Source: Baylisascaris procyonis (taxonomy: Eukaryota > Nematoda > Chromadorea > Rhabditida > Ascarididae). From it: a stretch of DNA of 64,000 nt. Below the pieces are notes generated by a model. That model was not told where the DNA came from. It searched no databases and saw only the letters and a list, made by a program, of their open reading frames with translations. Within the stretch, counting starts at the first letter, position 1, and every line of letters begins with the position of its first letter. This document shows positions 47,660-63,912 of this stretch, in pieces. The translations under genes and the position numbers were made by a program. Location of the stretch: contig JAZARR010000212.1 in the NCBI GenBank assembly GCA_037389465.1, forward strand, positions 2,374,001 to 2,438,000, in the 5' to 3' direction.

Positions 47660-48518
47660 CTGAGGAAATAAAAAGTGCGACAGCATTCTTTAGTTGAAAC
47701 AACACCACCGAATTGTGGACTATTTAATGCAAATGCAAAAACTATCGTTGAAATGAACACTGCCACCCACAATCGCGATGTACTTGATCCTTTTACCGTT
47801 TTCGGTGCTTTCAACCAGAGTGCTACTTCGCACATCTCACAGATATTCGACACCGCAAAAGCAGTAAACTACTACAAAGAATGCAAGTGAAAGAACTTTA
47901 TTACAGTGAAGTAATTTTATGTGCTAGATACACGTCCGAATTCATTTCTCCAGCGCATCGTAGAGGGCTCAAATAAAGAAAGGAAAATGACATATTCTGG
48001 ATAGCAACAATAATGCGGTGCTGCACGACATATGGCTTGTATTACATTTGCAACGAGAATTTGCTGGGCTGACAATCTAGAGCTAATACAGCTTTTTTTT
48101 TTTTTTGGATGCATGTGGCGATACAATTTAACGATGGTGTTGGATTGCTTGGTGTTGGATTGCTTCTGAAAGATTTTTGGGGCATTTTTGCTAGGAAACG
48201 AGTGCCACTCGATGCTGGGAATTTTGCAAAGTTGCGCACGAAGGCTTGTTATCAACGGTTGCTAGTGTTAGCGGGACGCTATATAACTCGTAGCAGCTTC
48301 ATATACCTCACGCTATATATACTTCATTTGGAAATATGGAAAACATATGTGCAAAAGACTGTTTATCGACTAAGAGAGTAATACGATCGAGCACAACATA
48401 GGCACTCTGCTAGACTTACCTCCCTAAAGGCGACATAGAACGCAAAATTGGAAGCAGAACAAATTGATGCCGTGATATAGACGAAGAGGGAAGATAGGAA
48501 TCGCTCGTTAAGAGTCAC
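47660..48518 (-). CDS. Two candidate exons of an unidentified multi-membrane-span protein
   Basis: Exon A 48518-48420 lies between TTGCAG and GAG|GTAAGT and stays in phase 0: 33 codons with a hydrophobic stretch LSSLFVYITASICSASNFAF. Exon B 47868-47660 starts after GTAGTAG in phase 0 and ends CTCAG|GTAATG: 69 codons with two hydrophobic segments separated by a basic loop (FTAFAVSNICEMCEVALWLK, then KAPKTVKGSSTSR, then LWVAVFISTIVFAFALNSPQF). The two join without a frame change. The helix, basic loop, helix, then N-x-P-x-F order recalls TM3-ICL2-TM4 of FMRFamide-type GPCRs, but the DRY motif is absent, so I leave the function open. Upstream and downstream exons were not settled. Confidence 0.38.
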
Positions 48519-49726
48519 CTGCAACGAATGCTTCGAGCAGGATAATGGATCGTCTACAATAAGGAGGAGTGAAGATAGATCTGAAGCTATCGTTTGAGGA
48601 TATCCTAATGTGAAAGGAAGTCCACTGAGTGGATGAGGACAATAAGCGCATTATTAAAGATGCTCATAACAAAAAGTAGCGTTTAGAGCAGAAGCAACTC
48701 ATCACTCATAGCGCTCTGATCCTGAAACGTAACCGAAGTGAAGGCGCACAAGCGCTTCACATTTAGTTGGGAAAAAATTCAGCTGCACATCTCCTGAATC
48801 AGATCGTTGAATCAAACATCATCTACAAAGCAGCGTTCATACTGCTATAATGGTCATTTCAATGTTGTTTAATCTCGCAGTGCCGTCAGAGGACGAACTT
48901 CGAAATCACCCGTTGTTTGATTCAAGTTAGAATCACAAAGAACGATTAAATAGAGATTCATAACGGGTAGAGATCACAAAATATACATTTCAGCCATTTG
49001 CTTTTCTTTAAAATATAGTGAATGAAGCTTTCAAACATAAAGTTTAAAACTTAAAGATAACTTAAAAATTGCAACAACAGCTTCAAAATTTCGACAGAAA
49101 TGAGCGATTAATAAAAACTTTTGCATTCTAAAGAGTGAAGTCGAAATTTGACGAAATAATAGTCTATAGTACTACATAAGCAAAATGAACATCGTTCTCA
49201 GTGAACTCAAAGTCGAAAATTTTACCGTTCAACAAATTAATGCATTCAACGTCCGGTTAAATATAGCAAAGTGAAATCGCCCTTATGATACAAAGCGATC
49301 GTTGTTTTGCAGTTCGCATAAGTGGGGAGATGCTTTCTCTTCGATTGCTTTCAATTCTTCGAATATTACTCTGCTGAATAAACGTTTTGTGCTCACATAA
49401 ACGCATATTCACATGAATGTATCAGAATGTCTACTATTTCTATTCGTTTGAAAGATACTCATTCTTATGACTTCCCCACTAGTGATAGATAAGAAATTGC
49501 ATGTTTACGCATAAATTAGTGGAAATGAGAAGGAAGCATAAAAGAGGTGAAAGGGCGGGGGAGTGATCCACTTGAAATGAGGACGGGAATTGAAGTATGC
49601 AAACACCTCGATAGAAGAATCGACGAGGCTCGTCTGAGTGCTGCAGATAATCGGATGTATGCGGCAGTGATTAATCATTGCAGCCCAGACATCGGAGCGA
49701 ATCGAGCACTTCAAGGTGATGTGGCG
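48519..49726. other. Spacer, no recognised gene
   Basis: On the minus strand at about 48600-48680 an open frame reads LLFVMSIFNNALIVLIHSV, which could be a further hydrophobic exon of the gene at 47660-48518, but its borders are poor. The rest is AT-rich and unremarkable. Confidence 0.3.
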
Positions 49727-49825
49727 ATGGGAGGGGATCGCGCTCGCCGTCGACGTGTGAGGGCCGCGAGCGGCTCGGCTTCAGTCAGTATTCGTCGTCT
49801 TTTCTTCTTATTGCTCACTTACATA
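49727..49825 (+). CDS. Candidate first exon of a membrane-anchored or secreted protein
   Basis: An ATG in a CpG-rich patch opens 33 codons: MGGDRARRRRVRAASGSASV, then a short basic and hydrophobic segment SIRRLFFLLLTYI, ending exactly at ATA|GTACGT, an excellent donor in phase 0. An arginine-rich start followed by a hydrophobic run looks like a type II signal anchor. No downstream exon could be assigned with certainty, because the next good candidate (51030) starts with its own ATG. No family was recognised. Confidence 0.38.
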
Positions 49826-51029
<1,204 letters not shown>

Positions 51030-51147
51030 ATGCCATTTGTTCGCTTTTTCGCTACGGATTGTTTCCTGTCAACACATCTTTCGCTGCTTCTTTTATCTTT
51101 AGCCGTTGAAGAAGTCTTGCAAGTGAAGGTTAATTCCCGTGGATGTG
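51030..51147 (+). CDS. Candidate signal-peptide exon of a secreted protein
   Basis: ATG in a strong context (GCCGCCATG) opens 39 codons ending at G|GTAAGTG. Residues 1-25 form a plausible signal peptide, MPFVRFFATDCF with a core LSLLLLSLA and a likely cleavage after SLA; the mature start reads VEEVLQVKVNSRGC. The exon ends in phase 1. The exon at 52462 lies downstream on the same strand but starts in phase 1, so at least one exon would be missing. An internal TTTATCTTTAG within the exon could alternatively be an acceptor. The family is unknown. Confidence 0.42.
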
Positions 51148-52461
51148 GTAAGTGAAAATTTGTCCCCGCCTATTTCATAAACTTCAGACTTCATATAATG
51201 TGTTGATGTTAAGGCAAATTGATTCAAACAATATGATAAGGATGCAACTTTACAAAGAAGCTTCCGAAAAACGATCTTCTTCGTTTGCGTTGAATTGTTC
51301 ATTTAACGATCGCTTAATTTTTATATGATTCCACTAAATGTATCACAAGGCAACGGTTAAAGCGCCATTCCACTACCTCCTTTAACTTGGTACAATGGCT
51401 TCACAGCAGTTACTGTCATCAGCAGCAGTCTAATCCAAGCGACTAATTGAAACACAACCAACTCGAACTTTGACCTAGATGCTTCCTCGTTGCAGCTGAC
51501 TGCTTCCCTTAGAAATGTTCGTTCGCTCAGAAAAAAATTATCCGACATGTGATCTTTCTCGATCGTCGACCGACGGTCGTAACCGATCATCCATCTACTT
51601 CTATCTTGGCAGCTTTATCAGGCTATCCAAAACTATCCAAAACTGAGTGGAGGCACCTAAGCCCTTCTTCGTAGTCTTAGAGTTACCGCCTTATTTTCTT
51701 ACCTTCAGATGTTACGTAATGTCTCAACTATGATTAATACTGCAATTTTATAGCATTTCAATTATGGAAATCAAAATTACGGAGGAAAACTTTTGAAATG
51801 CAAATGAAAAATTTAATTGCGTTTACTGATTAAAGTTGTATTCGTTCGTATCCTAATTGTCGTTTTATGAGAGTTTCTGTTTGAGTCACCATTTGTTGAA
51901 TTGCGTGTTGCGGTAATGAAGCCAACGAATGATTCGACACTTTCTGCAAACTGGGCAGTGATCATACATTTGGAAGCTCGTTTCGTGTGATTTCAATGGA
52001 AAAAAAGCAAAAATTTAAAGAATGCATTGAGAATGGTAATAGGCAAATACTGCGCAAAGATAGAGAACTTTTCTTTTGTATTATTACCGACATATCGCGA
52101 ATGTTGTACTTTCGCGATGTTCATCTTATACCGAATAAGGATGATTTTCCAGTCAGCATGACGATAGCTTTTTGACTAGACGATAATCACCTTTCAGAAT
52201 AGCCTTGCGTCAACGTTTTTGGGGCTAAAATAATTCTGCAGCAGAATGAATACATCATGTCCTAGAAAAAATGCAAGTGCTACCTTAGCTAGAGAGGCTG
52301 CCTAGACGTTGTGGAGGAAAGTTTGGGGCCATAGGCATCCTCAGCAGTTGATCTTCCTTGACAAGGATCCCACATCCTTTCGTTTTTTTTATTGTAACGG
52401 ACGTATCTTGTGAACTTTTCCTTCAAGCAAACCCGCGGTATCCACATCATCTATCTTTTAG

Positions 52462-52566
52462 AGAAACGCCCATATCACAACGCGCCGTAGCACCTGAAAT
52501 TAATATGCATGACGTGAAGTGCTCTAATCACGGGTGTCGTAGCGCATATGGCGCATTTATCAATAG
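52462..52566 (+). CDS. Candidate internal exon of an unidentified protein
   Basis: Lies between CTTTTAG and AATAG|GTTTGT, 34 full codons in phase 1: ETPISQRAVAPEINMHDVKC then SNHGCRSAYGAFIN. The Cys-x3-His-Gly-Cys pattern and residue mix look like a secreted domain, which would suit the signal-peptide exon at 51030. No family was recognised. Confidence 0.36.
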
Positions 52567-52624
52567 GTTTGTTTTCATTTCGCCTTGTGATTTAATGTGC
52601 TGAATTTGTTCGATTCGACAATGC

Positions 52625-52958
52625 GTGGATGCGTCAACAAAGAAGCTAGCTGAATGTATGGATCGCTTGAAAGTGTCCCACACTCCCCACTGGACGTATT
52701 GGGCCGCGAAGTGCTTTTTTGGCGGAACCTCATTGCGCGTTGAGATGCAGCTGCGTATATCGATTCTATGTTGGCTATATGACATTCGTCGTGTGGAAAG
52801 TTGCTCCAGGAGGCGCAGGAAAAAACTTTACTCGCCACGATTTCGTAACTGCCATCGAAGACGCACTTCACTCCAGTTTTTCTTCGAAACTTGTTGTCCA
52901 CTTGGAGTTGCGTTCAGTTAAAGTCGATCTGGGCATTTCCAGCACCTTGTGGCAGTGA
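52625..52958 (+). CDS. Coding-like region in two overlapping frames, possibly decayed
   Basis: The first half is best read in one frame (CVDASTKKLAECMDRLK, HTPHWTYWAAKC), the second half in another (WKVAPGGAGKNFTRHDFVTA, IEDALHSSF, VKVDLGISSTLWQ, stop). No clear splice sites connect them, so either a short intron was missed or the frame is broken. The second half loosely recalls the C-terminal part of RNase T2 proteins, but the catalytic blocks are not visible and I do not assign it. Confidence 0.25.
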
Positions 52959-56683
<3,725 letters not shown>

Positions 56684-57955
56684 ATGGCCGTCGAAGTCAA
56701 AAAATCATACCGCGTATATGGCATGAATCTAGGGCAGTAAATCATGCAAGTGGTATAGGTGTACGGCTGTGTGTCGTACACTGCGCAGGTGATTTTCATA
56801 AACGTGATGGGAAAAAGATCCGAATTTCTCTTCATTCGGGTATGCAACGTCCACAGCCCCATGAGAACGCTTGCCCAATTTCGTTTCAATGAGTATTCTT
56901 CAAAAGAGGCATTCATTGAGTTGAGATTACAGGTTGAAGTACGGCCAACGATGAATGAGCAAGCACATTCCATAGCTAAAACATCAGAAATTTTGTATTC
57001 TAACAGTGCAACATTATAAATAGTTGCACTTGTTTTATTAAGCTATGCACTTGCTCATGTTCCATCACTGCGCTTATAACAGTAGCTGTAATTAGTAAGG
57101 AGATGCCCGTTTTATCGCTCTTGTTAAGCGTTCGCCGAAAATGTTTGCATTTTTACAGAAGCGGAAGCTTAACAGATAAATCGAAGAGCGTATCGTATGT
57201 TGGAGAATAATGAAATCAGCTATTTCTTTTACAATACACCGTTTTTTTTAAATTCAGAATTGGTAGTCGCTTTTAATGGGAAGTTCAGATTAGTGATGCA
57301 TAAAAGTGTTCGCGTGGTCGCCGGAAGTGGATCAGTCGAATTGTAAGCAAATCGGACATCAAACCAGTGCGAATCATCAGAAGAAAACAATGGCCAGATC
57401 ATGTGTGACGCATGCTGTGATTTTTATTTTTATTTGTTTTTAGATTTTATGGTCGAATGTTTTTATTTTTATTTTTTAATTTTTAGAGGAACAGAGAGTA
57501 GAGCGAATAAAAACAAAACTGAGTTCTTCTGATTTATGGGGATTATACATGGGCGTTTCCTCGATCTCTCCCCGCAGCCGTTAATTTTTTGAAAAAATGA
57601 ACAACTTATTTTTCTACAAAATTTGCAATTCACTAATTCAAGGTTTATAAATTGCAGGAATCACTTCTTTCACAGCAAAACTGAAGGGTGAAAGTTTAAT
57701 TTTAGTGATTCGCGAGAGTGACTCAAAGAAAGCCGAGACAAACAAAAGGCAGTGTCTGATGGATTTCCTTCAAAGCTGCTGAATTTTGTTGTTTTTTCAA
57801 ATATTAGTTTGCAAAACTTGCATTTTTCCCTTGCGGTGATTAAACATTACGCTTTGTGCTCGTTGCATTTATAACAGCCCGCATGGGTTCGTGACAACGA
57901 TTCGAAGCACTGGGCATTTGAGAGGCAACTGAAGGACCTGCTACTGTGCTGGTGA
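56684..57955 (+). CDS. Candidate small three-exon gene, unknown function
   Basis: Exon 1 56684-56713 (MAVEVKKSYR, donor GTATAT), exon 2 56789-56932 (acceptor TGCGCAG, donor CAG|GTTGAA) and exon 3 57878-57955 (acceptor ATAACAG, stop TGA) all join in phase 0 and give 83 residues. Exon 2 includes VIFINVMGKRSEFLFIRVCN and FRFNEYSSKEAFIELRLQ. Exon 3 reads PAWVRDNDSKHWAFERQL then KDLLLCW. Exon 3 could instead splice at TG|GTGAGG to an acceptor near 58081, adding a longer tail (to a TAG ending at 58178). I do not recognise the family. It ends about 480 bases before the MAP3K start on the same strand. The join of exons 2 and 3 is an inference. Confidence 0.38.
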
Positions 57956-58051
57956 GGTCGCCTTTGACGAACACAAGAATGAAGTAGGCATGTGGACGCG
58001 GGTTGTTTCATTAAGGGACGTTCCGGAGCGCAGATTACAGACGAACAAAGA

Positions 58052-58059
58052 TGACGTCA
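58052..58059. promoter_or_regulatory. Perfect CRE palindrome in CpG-rich region upstream of MAP3K
   Basis: TGACGTCA lies in the CpG-rich stretch 57880-58300, about 380 bases before the MAP3K ATG. It is the consensus CREB/ATF site. It also falls inside an open frame, so it may be coincidental. Confidence 0.35.
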
Positions 58060-58436
58060 CCATGCGGAGGCTCTTCTACAGTGCGTTTGTCTGTGATGCG
58101 CAAAACAGCAGCCGGCTGACTGCAGCAACGGAGGCGTACGCCCAAGTCGTCAACGAGAGAGACGCATGCGTTTCGTAGAGTGTGTCGCGAGCGCATCGAC
58201 GACTGCACGCTAGTGCGGTATCAGCGTCGCCTGCACCTTTTTGTAGTCTCCTCTTCTAAGCGACGCAAGTGCTCGTCTCACTAGCATCGACGTTCTACCC
58301 ACATGTTTTTACGGGAGGTCTAGAATCACGTTATTCATCCCAGTCAGCAGATCCTTTAAGTTGGTTGCATAAACAACGTCGTCGATCGTTAAGTAGCGGT
58401 GAACGGCGTTCCTTTGCTGTATTGCCGGCTGCGGAA

Positions 58437-61400
58437 ATGAGTGGTGGGATTGGATCGAAGGAACGGCCAGCTGATGCGCAATGCCGGCCCAAATTTAGTA
58501 GCGTGCTTCGCGCTATGCCCAGCAGTTCCTCATCACCGACTGCCACTCAGCATCTCGAGAGTATGAGTGAGGAGGATAAGAAAGCCACTGAAGCAGAACT
58601 CTACTCGATCATCCGCGAAGGCCTTATGGAAATGATGATATCGAAAAAATCACCCACAAAGGGCACCCCAGCACCACGAGATACCTTGCGCATAAAGGCC
58701 GAATATCGCGGCGAAAAGTTCTGCATCGAAATGCGGCGACCCGTGCTATTCGAATATCTGGAGAGCCATCTTTCTTCGAAGTACTCTCGTCAGCTTAACA
58801 TATATTACACTCTGAGCAACAGCGAGCTCATCGTGCCTATTCGTAACCAGTTGGAACTAGACCGTGCCATTGAGCTTCTGGATCGTTCGCCCGCACAGCG
58901 AAGTCTGCGACTGGTGCTTTCGAGACATCACTCCGACTCGGGTATATCCTCATGCTCGGCAAGCACCACCTCCACGCAGGGCTCATTCATGCCCGATGCC
59001 TCTGGAACGTTTTCTTCATCTCCGTCCAAAATTATTGAGGTATGACCACTCTTACAAATGCATATCATAGTTGCATGATACATTCATTCATTACTTGGAA
59101 TGCATAAAACGGAGGACGGCTTGATAGTGACTTGTCCTTCAGTAAGCAGTCATGGAGTTTGAATGGGGAACGATTTAAGGCAGAAATTCTCTGGCGTTCA
59201 CTGTTGACTGCTAATAGGGAGTAATGGTTGTTTTAGAAATTCAATGTTGCATTAGTCTGTTCCTTTGTTGCAACTTAAAAGTATTCATGAAGGGTGGCAG
59301 TTATGTTTGAAGTGTTGCATTATGATTTGCATATTCCATACCTTATTTATCGAAGTAGTTTTCGCGAAAGAAATTTATAGCAGAGCGTGCTTTTGTATGT
59401 GTGGTTTGAGTTGCATTTTCACCTGGAAAGGTTTATGAAAAGGAAAATCAGCTGAACAGTCTTCCCCGTCGTATTCAGCAAATTTTCTTAATTTACCGAT
59501 AATATTGTTCAATGCTCACTTCTTTATTTAGTGGATTAACTGTTCCATATGTTACATTCCTTACTTTATTTCACATTTTTGTAACTTAGCAACTCCGCAA
59601 ATTAGGCTCTATCAGTAGTTTTAGTGGGCAAGAAATTTGCTTCCTGGGCACATTTTTAGCGATCGCATTTGATGGGCTGCTTGGTCTGCATTATTTTCTC
59701 GACGTTTCTTTATGTTAACAATTATTTTTCGAGTATACGCGTGTTTTTGATGACTATACTCTGAATTATTTGCAAATAATTTCTCATATAATGAGTTCCA
59801 AGTCAATATTCTTAAGCTTTACAATGATTTTCTGTCTGCAAAACAAAAGTAATGCTTTTTGATAAGTGTGCCCTGAGAATAGCTGATTGCCTGTTGTACG
59901 CAATATGAAAGAAGAAGGTGGCCTGCTACATCGGAACTTGTTATAAAAGAATGTAATATGGAGAAGGGAAAGACACAGCGCATAAAATAGCACCTGGTAT
60001 CATTTTGTTGCTTAAAAGTGCTCAGCGCATGCTTCTCACTATTTGAGACGGAGCTGTGCTTCTTTGTATTATTTCCATTAACGCATCGAGACTCTCTGGG
60101 TCTAGCTTCTTTCCTTGTCGTTGACGAAAAGGAAAATGCATGCAGCTCTCATTATGATTACTTTCGCTTCCACATTTTCTGCTGATATACTGAACGAAAG
60201 TCATAGCATTTATGCATCTATGCGCTTCTGTTGGAAGTTTTCTTGCCGTTTTAGAAAGGTAATTGAGGTGATCTAGTCGAGAGACAAATGATCCGGCTGC
60301 TAAGGTGCAGGCAGGGAAATTTAGAACGGGCATACTGAAATTCGCAAAGGTAGGTGTCCAGCGTAATGACTTTAAGCGTCAGACAAGCTCAGGCTAAACG
60401 TTCGTTGTTGCATAGCTTTCTAACGTTTTTCCAAGCTTTAGAACTCGGATATTTAAGTGCTGGAACACTAGCAGGAAGCTTCTTTGTTCGAACCTTTCAC
60501 AAGCTATCCAATTGTTTCTGTTCTATGCAATGGTGCATGGGTGGGCGTTAACATTTTTATATCCGCGGGGTACGTAAAAGAAAATCGTATCTAAATGGGA
60601 GTTTGCCTAAAAGTGTTTTGCATGTTTTTTTTTTTGCCCTACGTTTTTCTCATTTCCTCTTTTTTCCTTTTTTTTCCGCCTTTCGCTGGTTAGTGAGCAC
60701 GATTTTATCTGCGATAGAATCTGTGAGAGAGCACTAATTTGTGTAGGAGGGGATTTGCGCACTGTTGAGGTGGTTTAAGACGAAGCTATACGTCATGCAG
60801 AGACATACTCACTGGAAGTGGATGCTATCAATAAGCTTACAATTTTTAATATTTTATTTGTAGCATCATTCTAGAGGTCCTATGAAGTATTTAAATGATA
60901 AAATAAAAAGATGTTTCCACTATTCATTGGAAACTTACCTGATTGCTTCCCTTGAAGTGGTGTCTAGAGTGCATGTTTTATTCGTCATATTTTAGATACA
61001 CCTATGTTCCTATATTAGTGGTGTAGATTAATGTTTAAAATGAGCTTATCATTTAAGACCTGTTAATGCCTGTGCCCAAATGAGAGAAATAAAGTGGAAT
61101 GTTTCAGTGCGTTTAATGGTTGCGCTGACAAAATAAATGGTTGAGCATTTCCGTTAGTAGAGTGTTTTTTGCAATTGTTTAACATGAGGAAGCAATCATA
61201 CGAAAATAATTTCTAGGCAACATTATTGCGCAATTATTCTTCTCAACGTCATTTTTGCATTGGTTGTGTTTTTAATGATTGAGCCTCGTAGATGTTTGCA
61301 CATCAAACATTTTTCATTCGGATGAGTTCTATGCATGCTAAAAGCTATTTTTTTGCGATAGAGGCAGTTCACTTTACAACGAAATTGTCACTAATAAAAC

Positions 61401-63912
61401 ATTAGCGATGTGCATGCACTCTAATTAACTGGTAATGGTTTCACATGAAGTAACTGTAAGAACAAGTACTTGTGTATGCGAAACTTGTTGAACTGTTTAT
61501 TACAGATTAATTTATTGGTAGAGGTAATTCCTCTGTTAATATCTAATTCACAGTTTGAGGCCTATATCCATTGCCAATGCTCGCCTTCTGCTGTCGCAAA
61601 AAGCGTCAGTATTTGTTGTTTTTCTTCGAAAAGCGCAGAAGTTAAAGAGGCACAAAGTTGGTGTTCATTTATTGAAAACCTATTGGTTACTCCATTGCTG
61701 CTGATGTTTTTTCTTCACTTCTGTTATTGGTCAGAGGTTCACTTAAATATTTTTTATTATTTGCCTTTGAAGGATTTGGATTAATGTTCGCTATCCACAG
61801 CTAGTTTTTTGACTCTTTATGTCTTCGCCATGGAACTTTCGAAATGAAACTTGACGTAGTGCATGGTAAAGGCTTGGCTTACCAACAGTGAAAATTATTC
61901 TTTGTTTAGTGCATTTTATTAGATTAAAGGAACAAATTTTTGAGTTTTGAGCTTGTTGAGCCAAAAAATGTTGTCTTCATGTTTATTGCTTCAGCATTGA
62001 TTGCCTTTCGACTTACTAACAGTCTTTAAGAGTCACGTATCACGAGTTAAGTGCCAGTTTTCTTCTCGCGTTTTCATAGTGTTAGTGCGTGATTGAACCG
62101 CTTAGTGTTTGCAGACTGTATTGGCACGTTAAAGACCCCTTTTCAGTGAAATATCGCCTGAATTTATCTCGAAGATATGCAAAATTATCATCCTTAATTG
62201 CTACTTTTTAGACGTTGCTTTTCTTACGGCTTTCCATCATATCATTTTCTAATGAGCCGTTGATTCTTCAGTGTCATCTTGCTCCAGTATATTATGCACG
62301 ATTCTGTTTTGAACATCAAAAATCGTTTCCACATACGCCAACCAAGAAAAAGCGGACATCCTAGCTAATGTATGCATACCGGTAAAATTCATTTTCAGCA
62401 GGAATTCTAGTGCAGCTATTACTACTCCAAGTTGAGATCGTTATCCCACTAACATCATTCTGAACAGTCTGTAAGGCCCTTGTTCAGTGCACAACACTGC
62501 AAAAACCTGTGTGTCCATACTATCTGTATTGCTTAAAGCATCTGTGTTTTGTTCATACTCATCAGCAGTTCGTGAAATGGATCATTGCTCGTTGAATGTC
62601 TCATGCTAGTAGCTATAATTTTCAGATACCGTACTCGGAATGCCGCTCGTCGTGTGCGAGCAGCAGTACAAGCAGGTGGCGAGGTGCAAGAAGTGGTGGT
62701 GGCAGCAGTGCAAGCAGTGGCGTTGTTCTTCCCGACTATGACAACGATGAACGTCGCAGCGCTAATACACCACGGGCACCGACCAACTGGAAGCAAGGCA
62801 AATGCATCGGATCTGGTGCCTTTGGGCAGGTTTTCCTTTGCTACGATGTTGATACCGGCAAGGAAATCGCGCTCAAAAGGTTGCGTTTACTGTTCACTAC
62901 ATCCTGTTTAGCCGAAAAATTCTAGTTCAGATACATATAGGTTGTATCTGCAGTCCCACTTGCACTTAAATCTTATGTGTCTATGCAGTCGGCAGTAAAA
63001 ATTCGCAGTTTTCGATCTCCCACATAGATGGGTTTGAAACACTTACAGAAACCAGGTTGTGCGTTGCTGAGCAATGGCTCTTCGAGTGCATTAACTCTCA
63101 CCGGCCCACAAATCGGTTTAGCTGTTTCCGGAGGTCCTTCAAACTTAAGAGCTCTTTTTGGCAGTGCTGTGCCCACGGTCTAAAGAGGTTTAAGTTGCAG
63201 GTTGCATTTCGCTCGTGGGGACACTCACCTAAAAAAGCAGATCGTGCAGTTGGAGAATGAGATCAACCTTTTAAGCACCATACAGCACAAGCGAATTGTG
63301 CAATATCTCGGTGTACAACGCACCGACGAGTCGATCTCAATCTTCATGGAATATATGGCCGGCGGCTCGGTGAAAGATCTCATCTCAACATATGGACCGT
63401 TGTCGAGTGCGGTTGCGAGGAAATACACCTATCAAGTCCTGCAGGGACTCGCCTACTTGCACCGTAACGATATGATTCATCGTGACATCAAGTCAGCTAA
63501 TATTTTGCGCGATTCTGATGGCAATGTCAAGATCGGTGACTTCGGTTCAGCAAAGCGCTTGCAGACAATCTGTAGCCAGCAAAGCGCTTCGTTCATTGGC
63601 ACGCCGCACTATATGGCGCCCGAAGTGGTGCTTGGCAAAAGTGCGTATGGTCGTAAAGCTGATATCTGGAGCGTTGGCTGCACGCTACTTGAAATGCTTA
63701 CCGGTACACCACCATGGCATGGTCTTGAACCAATGGCCGTCATCTTTAACATCGCATATCAGCACCCGAAATATGAACTGCCTCCAAACACCGAACCCAC
63801 CCTTTCGCAGCTTCTTATTGTTTTACTCGAAAGAGCGCCCGATAAAAGACCGAGCGCAGTTGATCTGCTCAACAACCACCCAGCATTCAGGCAATTTCTT
63901 TCAATCCAGTAG
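58437..63912 (+). CDS. mekk-3: MAP kinase kinase kinase, MEKK2/3 type (PB1 + protein kinase)
   Basis: Three exons in phase, 58437-59039, 62626-62879 and 63201-63912, give 522 residues. A PB1 domain spans about residues 83-162 ([20 protein letters not shown] ... [20 protein letters not shown]); in MEKK2/3 it pairs with the PB1 of MEK5. A Ser/Gly-rich linker follows. The kinase domain starts near 255 with the glycine loop GSGAFGQV (263-270), Lys285 in [14 protein letters not shown] (Asp381), DFGSAKR (399-405), GTPHYMAPE (419-427) and [15 protein letters not shown]. All catalytic residues are present. It acts in the cytosol upstream of MAPK cascades. The protein is about 100 residues shorter than human MEKK2/3, all in the linker; the 3.6-kb intron 59040-62625 could hide an exon. 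The start is the first in-frame ATG; the frame stays open upstream to 58260. The donor of exon 2 is the unusual GTTGCG. Confidence 0.92.

Noticed and set aside
47660..47868. Calling the exon an FMRFamide receptor
   Set aside because: Helix order and an N-x-P-x-F end are suggestive, but DRY and other GPCR signatures are missing and no TM5-7 exons were found.
49547..49726. Longer frame upstream of the signal-anchor exon as coding
   Set aside because: Adds a hydrophilic, unrelated stretch before an anchor that is best placed at the N-terminus; the ATG at 49727 is a better start.
58260..58436. 5' extension of the MAP3K frame
   Set aside because: The frame is open but has no ATG before 58437 and no clear acceptor; kept as 5' UTR or possible extension.
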